A DNA stretch of 64,000 nucleotides, from assembly GCA_013298125.1 (NCBI GenBank), contig JAAFJP010000008.1, positions 1 to 64,000 on the forward strand. The letters are read 5' to 3'. Source of the DNA: Cytophagales bacterium (lineage in GTDB: Bacteria; Bacteroidota; Bacteroidia; Cytophagales; Spirosomataceae). The first letter of the stretch is position 1; every line of letters starts with the position of its first letter. A program made the translations under genes and the position numbers. The notes under the pieces are model-generated. The model was not told the origin of the DNA. It ran no database searches and saw nothing but the letters and a program-made list of their open reading frames with translations. This document shows, in pieces, positions 32,870 through 44,900 of this stretch.

Positions 32870-32941
32870 TACATTTTAATCCAAATTTCTTTCCAACCGC
32901 CATGAAGAAAGATTTCCAATTCAAGGCTCTATTTTTTAGAG
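32870..32941 (+). repeat. duplicated 5' leader plus signal-peptide block, copy 1
   Basis: About 71 nt spanning the leader and the first 13 codons of giant gene A are identical to 35867-35938 of giant gene B. The leader part (TACATTTTAATCC, then TTTCTTTCCAACCGCC) is as conserved as the coding part, so a common regulatory leader was duplicated along with the gene. Confidence 0.85.
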
Positions 32942-35811
32942 TATTCGCAGTAATCTGCTTCTTTTTCATTTCTCAATCTGCCTTTTCACAGGTCTCAGGT
33001 ATTGTCTTCCGTGATTATAATTCCAACGGTAAAATTGATACTACTGCTTCTTCTTACAAAGAAATTGGTCAGATTGGTGTCACCGTTAAGGTATATAATG
33101 CTTCTGGTGCAGAAGTAGGCACAGCTACTACTGATAAAAACGGGAAATACACCATTGCAGGTGTATCAGGACCTTTGCGGGTTGAATTTTCCAATCTCCC
33201 CAATCTTGATTTTCCTTCATTTTCAGGAGGTACTTCCGTTCAGTTTGTGAATGGCGGGGCAACGAATATAAACTTTGGAACTAACATTCCAGGTGATTAT
33301 TGTCAAGCTAACCCAAACATAGTTACGGTTTGTTTTGCAAGCCAAGATCTTGCACCAGGGACAGATAAGGTAATGATTAAGTTTCCTTTAAATTATACAT
33401 TAGACCCTGATGGAAATGCAAATGGTACAACAACTCAGGGGGGAACTTATGGTCAAGTTATTTATACGCCAACACGTCCAGACCCTTCTGGTATTGGAAT
33501 GGTAAATCAAGTTGGAAGTACGTGGGGAGTTGCCTACGATAAAATAAGCAAGAAACTTTATACATCAACTTATATTAGACGGGGAACACGTTTAGGACCA
33601 ACGGAAAGCACAGGAGCAATTTATGTCATTACGGATGTTGTTAATGCTTCGACACCAGCGTTATTTGTTGATTTGAACACTGTTTTTGGAGCGAATACTA
33701 CTGGAGCAAATCCACACCCGTTTTCAACAACAAGTTGGAATGGTGGAAATTGGGATTTGAATACTTTGGATAAAGTCGGTAAAGTGGGTTTTGGTGATAT
33801 TGAGATGAGTAAAGACGGTACTAAACTATACGCTGTTAATCTTGCTGATAAGCGACTTTACGAGATTCCTACGAGTGGCCCCTTAAATTCAACAACGATA
33901 AAAAGATATGATATTCCAACTACAGGATTACCAGTTGTTAAAGATGCGGCTGGTACAGCAGGAGTTGCCAATAGTGTTGATGTGCGACCTTTTGCGTTAG
34001 GTTTCGACAAAAGTGGGAATCTTTTTGTGGGAGCGGTTCATACGTGTGAATCCATTTCGGCAGGTGTTGATGCTAACCCAAATCCAGCTTCATACCAAAT
34101 GACTGGTTATGTTTGGAAATTTTCGAATGGTGCTTTTACCTTAGTATTGAATGAATCATTACGTTTTGATAGAGACAATAGTGGGAGCTATACAACATTT
34201 GATAATGTTAATGCCTCAGCGTCGAATACTTATAATTATGACTGGGAGCCGTGGAGTAATGTTGATAATTATGGAAATCAGCAACCAATGCTAACTGATA
34301 TAGATTTTACGGATGATAAAATGATACTCGGATTTAGAGATAGAGGAGCCGACCAGTCTTTTGGACCAAATGGAGGGGGAGGATTTCAATCATCAGGGGA
34401 TATTTACATGGCTTGTTTGCAGGGAAGCATCTGGAAGTTTGAACAAGCTGGTGGATGTGGAGGCTTGCAATCAACAAGGGGAACAAACAAACAAGGTCCT
34501 GGGGGTGGTGAGTTTTTTGAAGATACTCAGGGAGATGGAGTACTAAACGGAGGAAATGGAGGTATTGCGATTCTGCAAGGTTACGGAGTTATAAGCACAT
34601 CTACTGACGCTGTTGTTAGAAAAACGAATGGTACTTTTTTAGATAACGTTGCCGCCGCAGGAGTTCAAATGTATGACTTTACTTCTGGAAATTATAAAGG
34701 AGGGTACGATGTTTATTACAAAGGAAACTCTCAGGCATCGTCATACGCCAAAGCATCGGGTGTAGGGGATGTAGAAATCTTGTGTAATGTAGCACCACTC
34801 GAAATCGGTAACCGAATCTGGAATGATAAAGACAAAGACGGAATCCAAGATGCAGATGAAGTTGGGATTGGTAATGTTAGAGTAGAACTTTATGACGGAA
34901 ATACATTAGTTGGTACCACACTTACTGATGCAACTGGAAATTGGTATTTTAACGAATCTAATGTTCCAGATGGCTCTACGGATGCTGGAACGCAATTAGG
35001 AGTTCAACCAAATAAAAATTATTCAATCAGAATAGGGAATACAGATTGGTCTGGAGGAAATGGGATAGGGGATTTAGCAAATTTGCAATTAACAAATGCT
35101 AATGCAAACTCGAGTGGACTTCAAGACGTTAGTGATAGTGATGCACTCATCATCAACTCAATCCCAACTATTACGTACACTACTGGTGATTATGGACAAA
35201 ATAATCATACGTTAGACATGGGTTTTAGCTGTATTGAGCTAAATGCAGGTGCAGACCAAAGTTTCTGCCAACCATCTGACGGAAAATATAAATTAGCAGA
35301 TGCTCCTTCTGGACAAACTTGGACTAAACTTTCTGGTTCTTCTTCAATTGATGCCAGTACAGGTCAAATCACAGGTTTGACGGCTGGTACAAACGAATAT
35401 ATTTTGAAATATACAGCTACTTCTGATTGTTCAGATACAGTAAAAATAACGGTTAATGCTGTTCCAGATTTAGCAATCACTTCAACCCAAGCCACTTGTC
35501 CAGCAAGCGGAGGTAATGCTAACTATGATGCAAAAATCAATTTAGTAACTACATCCAATGGAATTAAAGTTGATTACACCAGTGGCTCAACTTATACAGG
35601 TACAAAATCGTATGCTTCATTACCTACGGGTATGCCTTCTGGAAATGTATTTACAGTTCCTAATCCTTCTGTTGCAAAGAATTTTACAGTAAGATTATAC
35701 AATCAAGGAGGTACTTGTTTTATAGACAAGACCATTGAAGTCAAACACATAGATTGTCCTTTGATTTGTCCACCAAACACTTGTTTACCAATAAGTTCAG
35801 AAAAGAATTAA
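32902..35811 (+). CDS. giant secreted SdrD-B-like protein A (969 residues)
   Basis: Signal peptide (residues 1-29, FFISQSAFS-Q), then an SdrD-like module (VSGIVFRDYNSNGK, GKYTIAGVSGPLRVEF). A large domain of about 500 residues (about 130-630) follows, with GSTWGVAYDKISKKLY, GDIEMSKDGTKLYAVN and DKRLYEIP steps. These strands look propeller-like and are shared with proteins B and C. An SdrD-B repeat (630-775, IGNRIWNDKDKDGIQDADE, Ca-loop type), one AGADQSFC repeat (778-855) and a C-terminal beta domain (855-950) follow. The end CPPNTCLPISSEKN is the short two-Cys tail shared with B and C. No T9SS C-terminal domain and no LPXTG were seen. Surface adhesion or structural role is inferred. Confidence 0.8.
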   Translation: MKKDFQFKALFFRVFAVICFFFISQSAFSQVSGIVFRDYNSNGKIDTTASSYKEIGQIGVTVKVYNASGAEVGTATTDKNGKYTIAGVSGPLRVEFSNLPNLDFPSFSGGTSVQFVNGGATNINFGTNIPGDYCQANPNIVTVCFASQDLAPGTDKVMIKFPLNYTLDPDGNANGTTTQGGTYGQVIYTPTRPDPSGIGMVNQVGSTWGVAYDKISKKLYTSTYIRRGTRLGPTESTGAIYVITDVVNASTPALFVDLNTVFGANTTGANPHPFSTTSWNGGNWDLNTLDKVGKVGFGDIEMSKDGTKLYAVNLADKRLYEIPTSGPLNSTTIKRYDIPTTGLPVVKDAAGTAGVANSVDVRPFALGFDKSGNLFVGAVHTCESISAGVDANPNPASYQMTGYVWKFSNGAFTLVLNESLRFDRDNSGSYTTFDNVNASASNTYNYDWEPWSNVDNYGNQQPMLTDIDFTDDKMILGFRDRGADQSFGPNGGGGFQSSGDIYMACLQGSIWKFEQAGGCGGLQSTRGTNKQGPGGGEFFEDTQGDGVLNGGNGGIAILQGYGVISTSTDAVVRKTNGTFLDNVAAAGVQMYDFTSGNYKGGYDVYYKGNSQASSYAKASGVGDVEILCNVAPLEIGNRIWNDKDKDGIQDADEVGIGNVRVELYDGNTLVGTTLTDATGNWYFNESNVPDGSTDAGTQLGVQPNKNYSIRIGNTDWSGGNGIGDLANLQLTNANANSSGLQDVSDSDALIINSIPTITYTTGDYGQNNHTLDMGFSCIELNAGADQSFCQPSDGKYKLADAPSGQTWTKLSGSSSIDASTGQITGLTAGTNEYILKYTATSDCSDTVKITVNAVPDLAITSTQATCPASGGNANYDAKINLVTTSNGIKVDYTSGSTYTGTKSYASLPTGMPSGNVFTVPNPSVAKNFTVRLYNQGGTCFIDKTIEVKHIDCPLICPPNTCLPISSEKN

Positions 35812-35840
35812 GTTCTGGTACGAATATTGTTTATCCTTAA

Positions 35841-35867
35841 ATGGTGGTATCTTTTCGATGCCACCAT
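35841..35867 (+). repeat. hairpin between giant genes A and B
   Basis: ATGGTGGTATC (35841-35851) pairs with GATGCCACCAT (35857-35867) across a TTTTC loop. No T run follows, so it is a possible processing or attenuation hairpin rather than a full terminator. It ends where the duplicated leader of gene B begins. Confidence 0.55.
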
Positions 35868-35938
35868 ACATTTTAATCCAAATTTCTTTCCAACCGCCAT
35901 GAAGAAAGATTTCCAATTCAAGGCTCTATTTTTTAGAG
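35867..35938 (+). repeat. duplicated 5' leader plus signal-peptide block, copy 2
   Basis: Copy of 32870-32941 with a constant offset of 2997 nt. It is identical through the first 13 codons and then diverges gradually within the signal peptide. Confidence 0.85.
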
Positions 35939-38900
35939 CATTCGCAGTAATCTGCCTCTTTTTAATTTCCCAATCTGTGTTTGCACAGGTTTCTGGGACA
36001 GTTTTCCGTGATTATAATAGTAATGGAGCAAAAGACGACCAACATGAGTTGGGCGTTAAAGGCATTTCTGTGTCTGCCACTGATGCAGGAGGAACTATTT
36101 ATGGACCTGTTATTACAGCCGATGATGGTACTTATACCATTTCGGGCGTTCCTACTGGAAAAGAGGTTAGAATAGAGTTTTCAATTCCTGCAACGGTGGG
36201 GTGTTATAATGAAAAGGTTTTTGAATCATTTGGTAATTCTTCAAATTCCACATCGGTTCAATTTGTAAAAGGAGGAGCAACTAATGTTAGTTATGGTGTA
36301 AACAACCCCATTGATTATGCTAAGAACAGCCCAGATATTGCTACAACTTGTTTTATAAACGGTGATAGAACGTTGCCGAAAACGGCTATTCAATTTGGTA
36401 TTCAAGTTGGTGTTTCTGATATGGATGTTGCTTTGAAATTTAATTATTCCAAAGCAATTGCTATTCCGAGTGGAGCGGGTTCAAGAAATAATGGTGCTGC
36501 CCCAGTTACTCCCAATAATACTTATTATTCAATTGCCGAGAAAATGGGTTCAGTTTGGGGGCTTGCATATCAGAAAGACTCTAAAAAACTATTTATGTCT
36601 GCTATAATGAGACGGCATAGTCAGTTTGGACCACTTGGGACAGGAGGAATCTACGTAGTTAATAATGCAGATGGAAATACTTTCAATGTTACGGATAATA
36701 GAAATTTTATTGATGTTCAAACCATTGGTATAATTACAGGAACTGACCCACACCCTTTACCAGCAACATCAACAAATAATACTGCTTTTGACCTTGCTGT
36801 TTGTGATGCAGTTTCATTTGATAAAGTAGGTAAAATAGGAATTGGAGATATAGATTTATCCGACGATGGAATTTTCTTATATATGACAAACTTGAATGAT
36901 AGAAAACTTTACAGAATAAAACTAAATAATCCTGCGACAACTCCAACATCAGCCGATGTGTTACCTTATGATACAGCTCCTTGGCTTGCATCGGGTACTT
37001 GTCAGAACGGAGTTGCCAGACCTTGGGCTACAAAATATTATCGTGATAAAGTATATGTTGGTGTTGTTTGTACAGGAGAAAATGGAGGAACAGTAGCCGA
37101 CTTAAAAGCTATGGTTTATGAGTTAGATGCCAAAACAGATGTCTGGAAAAACACACCAACATTTACACAGGCTTTAAACTATACAAAGGGTAAAGCTGCC
37201 AGTGCTGCAACTGTTTCAATCGTTTCAAACCAAGGAATTACGTGGAATCCTTGGACTAATATTTTTCCTGATCCAGGCGATACAAAGACAACATTTACAG
37301 CAATTTATCCATCTCCAATACTTTCAGACATTGAGTTTGATACTGATGGTTCAATAATTTTAGGATTAATGGATAGATTTGGACACCAAGCTGGTTCAGG
37401 AACAAAAATTCCTAAAAGTGATGGTTCATGTATTGCAGACCCTGCCAGAGGTTTTGGTCCTTATACATCTGTTTCGTCGGGTGGAGATTTGCTCAGAATA
37501 GGTATGACAGCAGGGTGTGTATATGAGTCTGAGAATAACGGCAAAGCGGTTAATAGGACTTCATTAGGCGTTGGTAATGGACAGGGAATAGGTGGAGGAG
37601 AATTTTACAGTGGTGATAATATTGCTGGTGTTGAAAATAATCACGAAGAAACATTTGTGGGAGGTTTAGCACTTTTACCAGGTTCTAATCAAGTACTTGG
37701 TGCTACTTATGACCCCATGGGATTTGTTTCAGGGGGAATAAACTTTTTTGACAATACAACTGGAAAAGCACCTAATAGATATGAGGTTTATCCACCCGCT
37801 AATGCACCATTTCCTGGGAAAGGTAATGGTGTAGGAGATATTGAATTACTTTTAACAAATGCCCCCATCCAAATTGGAAACCGTGTTTGGTATGATAAGG
37901 ACAAAGACGGCATTCAAGATGCAGAAGAGAAACCACTGCCAAATATCAAAGTAGCTTTATACAATTCAAGCGGTGTAAAAGTTTCGGAAGTAACCACTAA
38001 CGCCTTGGGCGAGTATTATTTTGATACTTTGAATATTGCTGGGGGTAAATTATTACCATTGAGTCGTTACGAAATCAGAGTCGCCAAAACTACTATTAAT
38101 GATTCTCTAAGTTTAACAGAATCAAACACAGGTACAAATGATGCTATCGATTCAGATGCTGAGACAGTAGGAGCAGACTATGTTATTCCAGTTTTGACAG
38201 GTAATTACGGAGAAAACAATCATACTTACGACATTGGTTTTGCTCCTGAATTACCAGATTTGAAAGTTACGAAAACGGTTGATAAATCAATTGTCAAAAA
38301 AGGGCAAAACGCCAAATACACCGTAACAATCAAAAATCAAGGAAAAGGAAAGGCTACTAAGGTAAAATTAGAGGATTTGATTCCCGCAGGAACCACGCTT
38401 GTGAGTGCAACGCCAAGTAGCACAACGAGTACGGATAAAGGAACATTCTCGGCAGGTATTTGGTCATTAGATTCATTAGTCGCCAAAGATAGCGTTGTGT
38501 TAGTGATTGAAGTTACAGCCACAACCGAGGGTGTTAAGAGTAATGTTGCACAGATAAAATCTATGAACGAAAAGGATGTAGATTCAACGCCAGGTAATTC
38601 TGATTATAAAGAAGATGATATTGCAACGGCTTGTTTTACAGTTCCTTACGAATATTGTAAAGCTGATAAGCCATCATTCACTATCACAGCCCCAGATTCT
38701 TTGACAACCGTAAAATGGTTTAAAAATGGAACAGAATTAACCGCAGAAGCAGGTAAGAAATTTATCACCGTTTCGGATTCTGGAAGTTATTATTACGAAG
38801 GAATTACCCCAAACACACTTTGTAAAGCGGGTAGTTGTTGTCCAGTAATTTTAGACCCTTACAAGATTGCAAAAGCAGGAAAAGATACTACTATTTGTTC

Positions 38901-41900
38901 GACGATTACCACATTCAAATTAGCAAATGCTCCAGCAGGAACGGCTTGGTCAGTTGCATCAGGAAATCCGAGTGCAGCAACAATTGATGCCACCACTGGA
39001 CAAGTAGCAGGTTTGACCAAAGTAGGAGCGTATCAGTTTATCATTAAAGGAGATACTTGTTGTGCTGATACTGTAAAAATAACCTTAAAAAGTTGTGACG
39101 TGTATGGTTCAATCGGAGACTATGTTTGGACGGATATAAATAGAGACGGACAGCAAGGCGACCCATTGGTCGAAAAACCAATTGAGGGCGTAAAAGTCTA
39201 TTTATATGATGGTACAGGAATAACAAAATTAGATTCAACAACCACCGATGCTAACGGTAAATATACATTTGATAGTTTAGTAACGGGTGCTTATAAAGTA
39301 AAATTTGTACTCCCAACCACGGCTACGAGTTTCACGAAAGCCAATTCTGGTGATGATAAAAAAGATAGTGATGTTGGTACAAACGGATTCAGTCAAGTAA
39401 TTAACATCAACACAACGTTGGCAGTTACTGACACACTTAGAAACAATCCACAAATTGATGCGGGTATTATTTGCCAGCCAAAAATCACGGCAACGCCAAA
39501 TCAATTAATTTGTAAAGCAGGAACGCCAAGTGCTTTCACGATGAACAAAGTGTTGGGAAATGTTACTTCTCAACAATGGTATGGACCTTTGAACGATACG
39601 ACCTCAGCATTAGGAACGGCAATTGCAGGAGCATCCAATCCAAACTATACGCCCGTTTCGCCAGCTTCTGGTACGAAATATTATGCAGTGGTAGCTATTA
39701 ATGACGAAGCAGCTTGTTCTGATACCGCTTTTGTAGTAATTACGATTGCCCCACCTGTAAAATTACAAGTAGCCCCAACCAATCCTACGTGTTATGCAGG
39801 AACGGGAACATTAACAGCAACTGCTTCGGCAGGAAAATCTCCTTATACGTATTCATGGAGTACAGGAGCAACGACCTCGAGTATTTCAGCGGTTGCGGCA
39901 GGTTCATATACCATCACGGTAACGGATGCCAATGGTTGTAAGGTTGATTCAACTTTATTGATTACGCAACCAGATTCAATTGGTTTGTCTGTTACTTCGA
40001 CAAACGTAACTTGCAATACAGGAACTGACGGTGTTTTGATGAGTATGGTAACGGGTGGAAAGCCAGCCTTTGCTTATCAATGGTTTACGGGAACTACCTC
40101 AACAGGCTTAGCTTTCTCAACAAATCCAACCGTAACAGGTTTAACAGCAGGTACTTTTACTTTGAAAGTTACGGATGCAAATGGATGTTTCAAAAATAGA
40201 ACATTTACTTTAACTGAACCAGTTGCTATCAACATCGCTCAGACGGCGACTAATAATATTTGTTTTGACCAAAGTAAAGGAACGATTACGGTAAATGCAC
40301 AAGGAGGAGTTGCTCCATACACAATCACTTGGAAAGTAGATGGTGTTTTGAATCCAGCATTAAATGGATTAACCACACTCTCGAACTTAAAAGCTGGTGT
40401 GTATGAATTGACTTTGGTAGATGCCAACGGTTGTACAGTTAAAGAAACAACCACGGTTACTCAACCAACCAAAATGGTGATTAACTACACCAAAAAAGAC
40501 GGTGTTTGTTCAAATGGAAATAAAGGAAGTGCCGTTGCTACGGTAACGGGCGGTGTTGCACCTTACACATACGCATGGTCGAATGGAATTGAAACAGCTT
40601 CTGTAACTGACTTAGCAACAGGTAATTATAAATTAGTGGTAACAGATTCTAAGGCTTGTAAAGATTCAGTAACAGTATTTATTGATGCGCAAGATTGTCG
40701 TGTTGATGTTGAATTAAAGAAAACAGTTGCGGGAACTTGCGAACGTAAAGCGGGTGACGTAGTAGTTTTTAAAGTAGTGGTTTCAAGAAAAGATACTGTT
40801 ACTCAAAATGCTGCCGTAGTCGTAAAAGATGTTTTGGCTACACAATTTACTTTTGTTTCTGCGACACCATCTAAGGGGACTTTTGATGATGGAACAGGCT
40901 TATGGTCAGGTATTACTTTGGCAAAAACTGATTCGGCAACATTAACCGTAACCGCCAAAATCAATGCAGGTTCAGAAGGTTTATTGTGCAATCAGGCTTA
41001 CGTTAATTTCATAGATAAAGATGATATTGATTCTCAGGCAGGTAATACAAACCCTGTTGAAGATGATATTGCTTACGCTTGTGTATCTGTGCCTATCAAA
41101 TTGTGTTCACAAGATTCTCCGAATGGCGTAGCACTAACAACACCAGCAGAATTAACCAACATTAAATGGTTTAAAGACGGAGTCGAAATAACAGCCGAGG
41201 CAGGAAAAGCTACCATAAATGTTTCAGCAGCAGGTTCTTATACCTACACTGGAACATCAAACGGAACAGAATGTCAAGTTGGAAATTGTTGTCCAGTGAT
41301 TATTCAGAATACTTGTTTTGGTTCAATCGGAGATTATGTTTGGACAGATACAAACAACGACGGACAACAAGCAGGAGAATCTCCAATTGCAGGAGTAAAA
41401 GTTTATTTATACAATGCAGCAGGAACAACGAAATTAGATTCAACAGTAACTGATGCAACAGGTAAGTATCTGTTTGATAGCCTTGTAACGGGAAGTTATA
41501 AAGTTAAATTCGTAGCCCCAGCAGGTACTATTCCTGCAAAATCGAATACAGGTGCAGACGTTTCAGATAGTGATGCAGGTAAAAATGGATTTACTCACAC
41601 AATCAACATTGATACAACAAAACCAGCCTCAGATACACTCAGAAACAATCCGCAAATAGATGCAGGATTTGTTCCAGTAGGTTCAATCGGAGATTATGTT
41701 TGGAATGATAAAAACGGAAACGGCATTCAAAACGGAACAGAACCTCCGATAGATGGAGTTAAAGTTTATTTATTAGACGGTGTTACGGGGGCAAAATTAG
41801 ATAGTACAACCACAGCAGGTGGAGGTAAATATCTATTCGATAGCCTTGTAGCGGGTTCTTATAAAGTAAGATTCGTAATTCCAGCAGGAAGCGAAGCAAC

Positions 41901-44900
41901 TTTAAAAACACAAGGTGGTGACCCTACGAAAGATAGCAATATCAATCCAGACGGCACAACCGATGCAGTAGTTATTGATACAACAAAACCAGTAGGTGAC
42001 CCTGCAAGAGACAACAGAGATGTTGATGCGGGTATCAAACCAGCCTACGGAAGTATCGGAGATTATGTTTGGACAGATAAAAACAACGATGGACAACAGG
42101 CAGGTGAAAGCCCAATTGCTGGCGTAAAAGTTTATTTATACAACGCAGCAGGAACTACGAAATTAGATTCAACAGTAACTGATGCCAACGGTAAGTATCT
42201 GTTTGACAGTCTTGTAACTGGAAGCTATAAAGTGAAATTCGTAGCCCCAGCAGGTACAGTTCCAGCGAAAGCAAACATTGGAGATGATAAGTCAGATTCA
42301 GATGCAGGCAAAAATGGATTTACTCAGGTAATCAACATTGACACTTCTAAATTACCAGCAGATACTTTAAGAAACAATCCACAAATTGATGCAGGATTTG
42401 TTCCAGTAGGTTCAATTGGTGATTATGTTTGGAATGATAAAAATGGAGACGGAAAACAGGATGCAAGCGAAGCTCCAATTGATGGAATCAAGGTTTATTT
42501 ATTGAACTCAGCAGGTGTTAAAATAGATAGCACCGTTACAGCAGGCGGAGGTAAATACTTGTTTGACAGTCTTGTAGCAGGTGATTATTCAGTAAGATTC
42601 GTAATTCCAGTAGGAAGCGAAGCAACTTTAAAAGCCGCAACTGGAAACGTAGCCAACGACAGCAATATCAATCCAGATGGAACAACTGATAAAGTAACAA
42701 TTGATACAACACAGCCACTTGGTGACCCTGCAAGAGATAACAGAGATGTAGATGCGGGTATCAAACCAGCTTACGGAAGTATCGGAGATTACGTTTGGAC
42801 AGATAAAAATAACGACGGACAGCAAGCAGGAGAAACGCCAATCCAAGGTGTAAAAGTTTATTTATACGATGGAACAGGCACTACAAAACTTGACAGTACA
42901 GTAACTGACGTAAATGGTAAGTATCTGTTTGACAGCTTATTAACTGGTTCTTACAAAGTTAAATTCGTAGCCCCAGCAGGTACAATACCAGCTAAGCAAA
43001 ATATTGGAGCAGACGTTTCAGATTCAGATGCAGGTAAAAATGGATTTACTCAGGTAATAAACATTGATACTTCTAAATTACCATCGGACACTTTACGCAA
43101 TAATCCACAAATAGATGCAGGATTCGTTCCAGTAGGTTCAATTGGAGATTATGTATTCTTTGACAAAGACAACAACAATGTCCAGTCGGCAGGAGATACG
43201 CCAATTGCAGGAGTGAAGGTTTATTTATTAAACTCAGCGGGTGTAAAAATTGATTCAACCGTAACCAATTCAGCGGGTAAGTATCTGTTTGATAGCTTGT
43301 TAGCGGGAGATTATAAAGTACAATTTGTAAAACCAGTTGGCACTTTAATCGTAACCAAAGGCACAGGCACAGCAACCGATTCAGATGCTGACCAAACCAC
43401 AGGACTCACGGATAAAATCACCATTGATACAAGTTTGCCATTGGGAGATATTGGAAGAGATAATCCAACAATTGACGCAGGATTGAAAGGAGAACCACAA
43501 TACGGTTCAATTGGAGACTACGTTTGGACAGACAAAAACAACGACGGACAGCAAGCAGGTGAAACGCCAATCCAAGGGGTGAAAGTTTATTTATACGATG
43601 GAACAGGCACTACGAAACTTGATAGTACAACAACTGATGTAAACGGTAAGTATCTGTTTGACAGTCTTGTAACTGGAAGCTATAAAGTGAAATTCGTAGC
43701 ACCAACAGGTATGATTCCTGCAAAACAAAACGTAGGAGATGATAAAACAGACAGTGATGCTAACAAGTTGGGATTCAGTCAAGTAGTAAACATTGACATT
43801 TCTAAACTACCAGCAGATACTCTACGTAATAATCCACAGATTGATGCAGGATTTGTTCCAGTAGGTTCAATTGGAGATTATGTTTGGAATGATAAAAACG
43901 GAGACGGAAAACAAGATGCAGGCGAAGCCCCAATTGATGGAATTAAGGTTTATCTATTGAATTCAGCGGGTGTAAAAATTGACAGTACAGTTACCGCAAA
44001 CGGAGGCAAATACTTGTTTGATAGCCTTGTAGCAGGTGATTATTCAGTAAGATTTGTGATTCCAGTAGGAAGCGAAGCAACTTTAAAAGCTGCAACTGGA
44101 AATGTAACCAACGACAGTAACATCAATCCAGATGGAACAACTGATAAAGTAACAATTGATACAACACAACCACTTGGTGACCCTGCAAGAGACAATAGAG
44201 ATGTTGATGCAGGTATCAAACCAGCTTACGGTTCAATCGGTGATTATGTTTGGACAGATAAAAATAACGACGGACAGCAAACAGCAGGAGAATTACCGAT
44301 TGCAGGTGTAAAAGTTTATTTATACAATGCCGCAGGAACTACGAAGTTAGATTCGACAGTAACAGACGTAAACGGTAAGTATTTGTTTGATAGCTTATTA
44401 ACTGGAAGTTACAAAGTGAAATTCGTAGCCCCAGCAGGTACAATTCCAGCGAAGCAAAATATTGGTACGGATGTTTCAGATAGTGATGCTAACAAGTTAG
44501 GATTCAGTCAATTAATCAACATTGACACAACCAAACCAGTAGCGGACACTTTAAGAAACAATCCACAAATAGATGCAGGATTTGTTCCAGTAGGTTCAAT
44601 TGGAGACTATGTATTCTTAGATAAAGACAACTCAAATACGCAAACAGCAGGTGATACACCAGTAGCAGGAGTGAAGGTTTATTTATTGAATAATGCAGGT
44701 GTAAAAATTGACAGTACAGTAACCGATGTAGCAGGTAAATATTTGTTTGATAGCTTAGTTGCAGGAACATACACCGTTCAATTTGTAAAACCAGCAGGTT
44801 TAGATTTAGTAACGAAAGACACAGGAGCAGACGACAAAGACAGTGATGCCAATCCAGCAGATGGCAAATCATCACCAGTAACTTTGGACACAACTCAACC

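Larger units (their letters stand above)
32372..32901. other. long intergenic region upstream of giant protein A
   Basis: The stretch is AT-rich. It contains a weak promoter-like pair (TTG at 32493, TA..TTTG near 32514-32522), an 11-codon ORF (32548-32583), the bipartite box plus terminator (32612-32670) and then about 230 nt of leader for the next gene. A TATACTTG at 32766-32773 is the nearest -7-like site for giant gene A. The final 30 nt are repeated upstream of giant gene B. Confidence 0.5.

Noticed and set aside
35827-35898. Extended TTG start for giant gene B
   Set aside because: The ATG at 35899 aligns exactly with the start and signal peptide of gene A, and the upstream part is the duplicated leader and hairpin.
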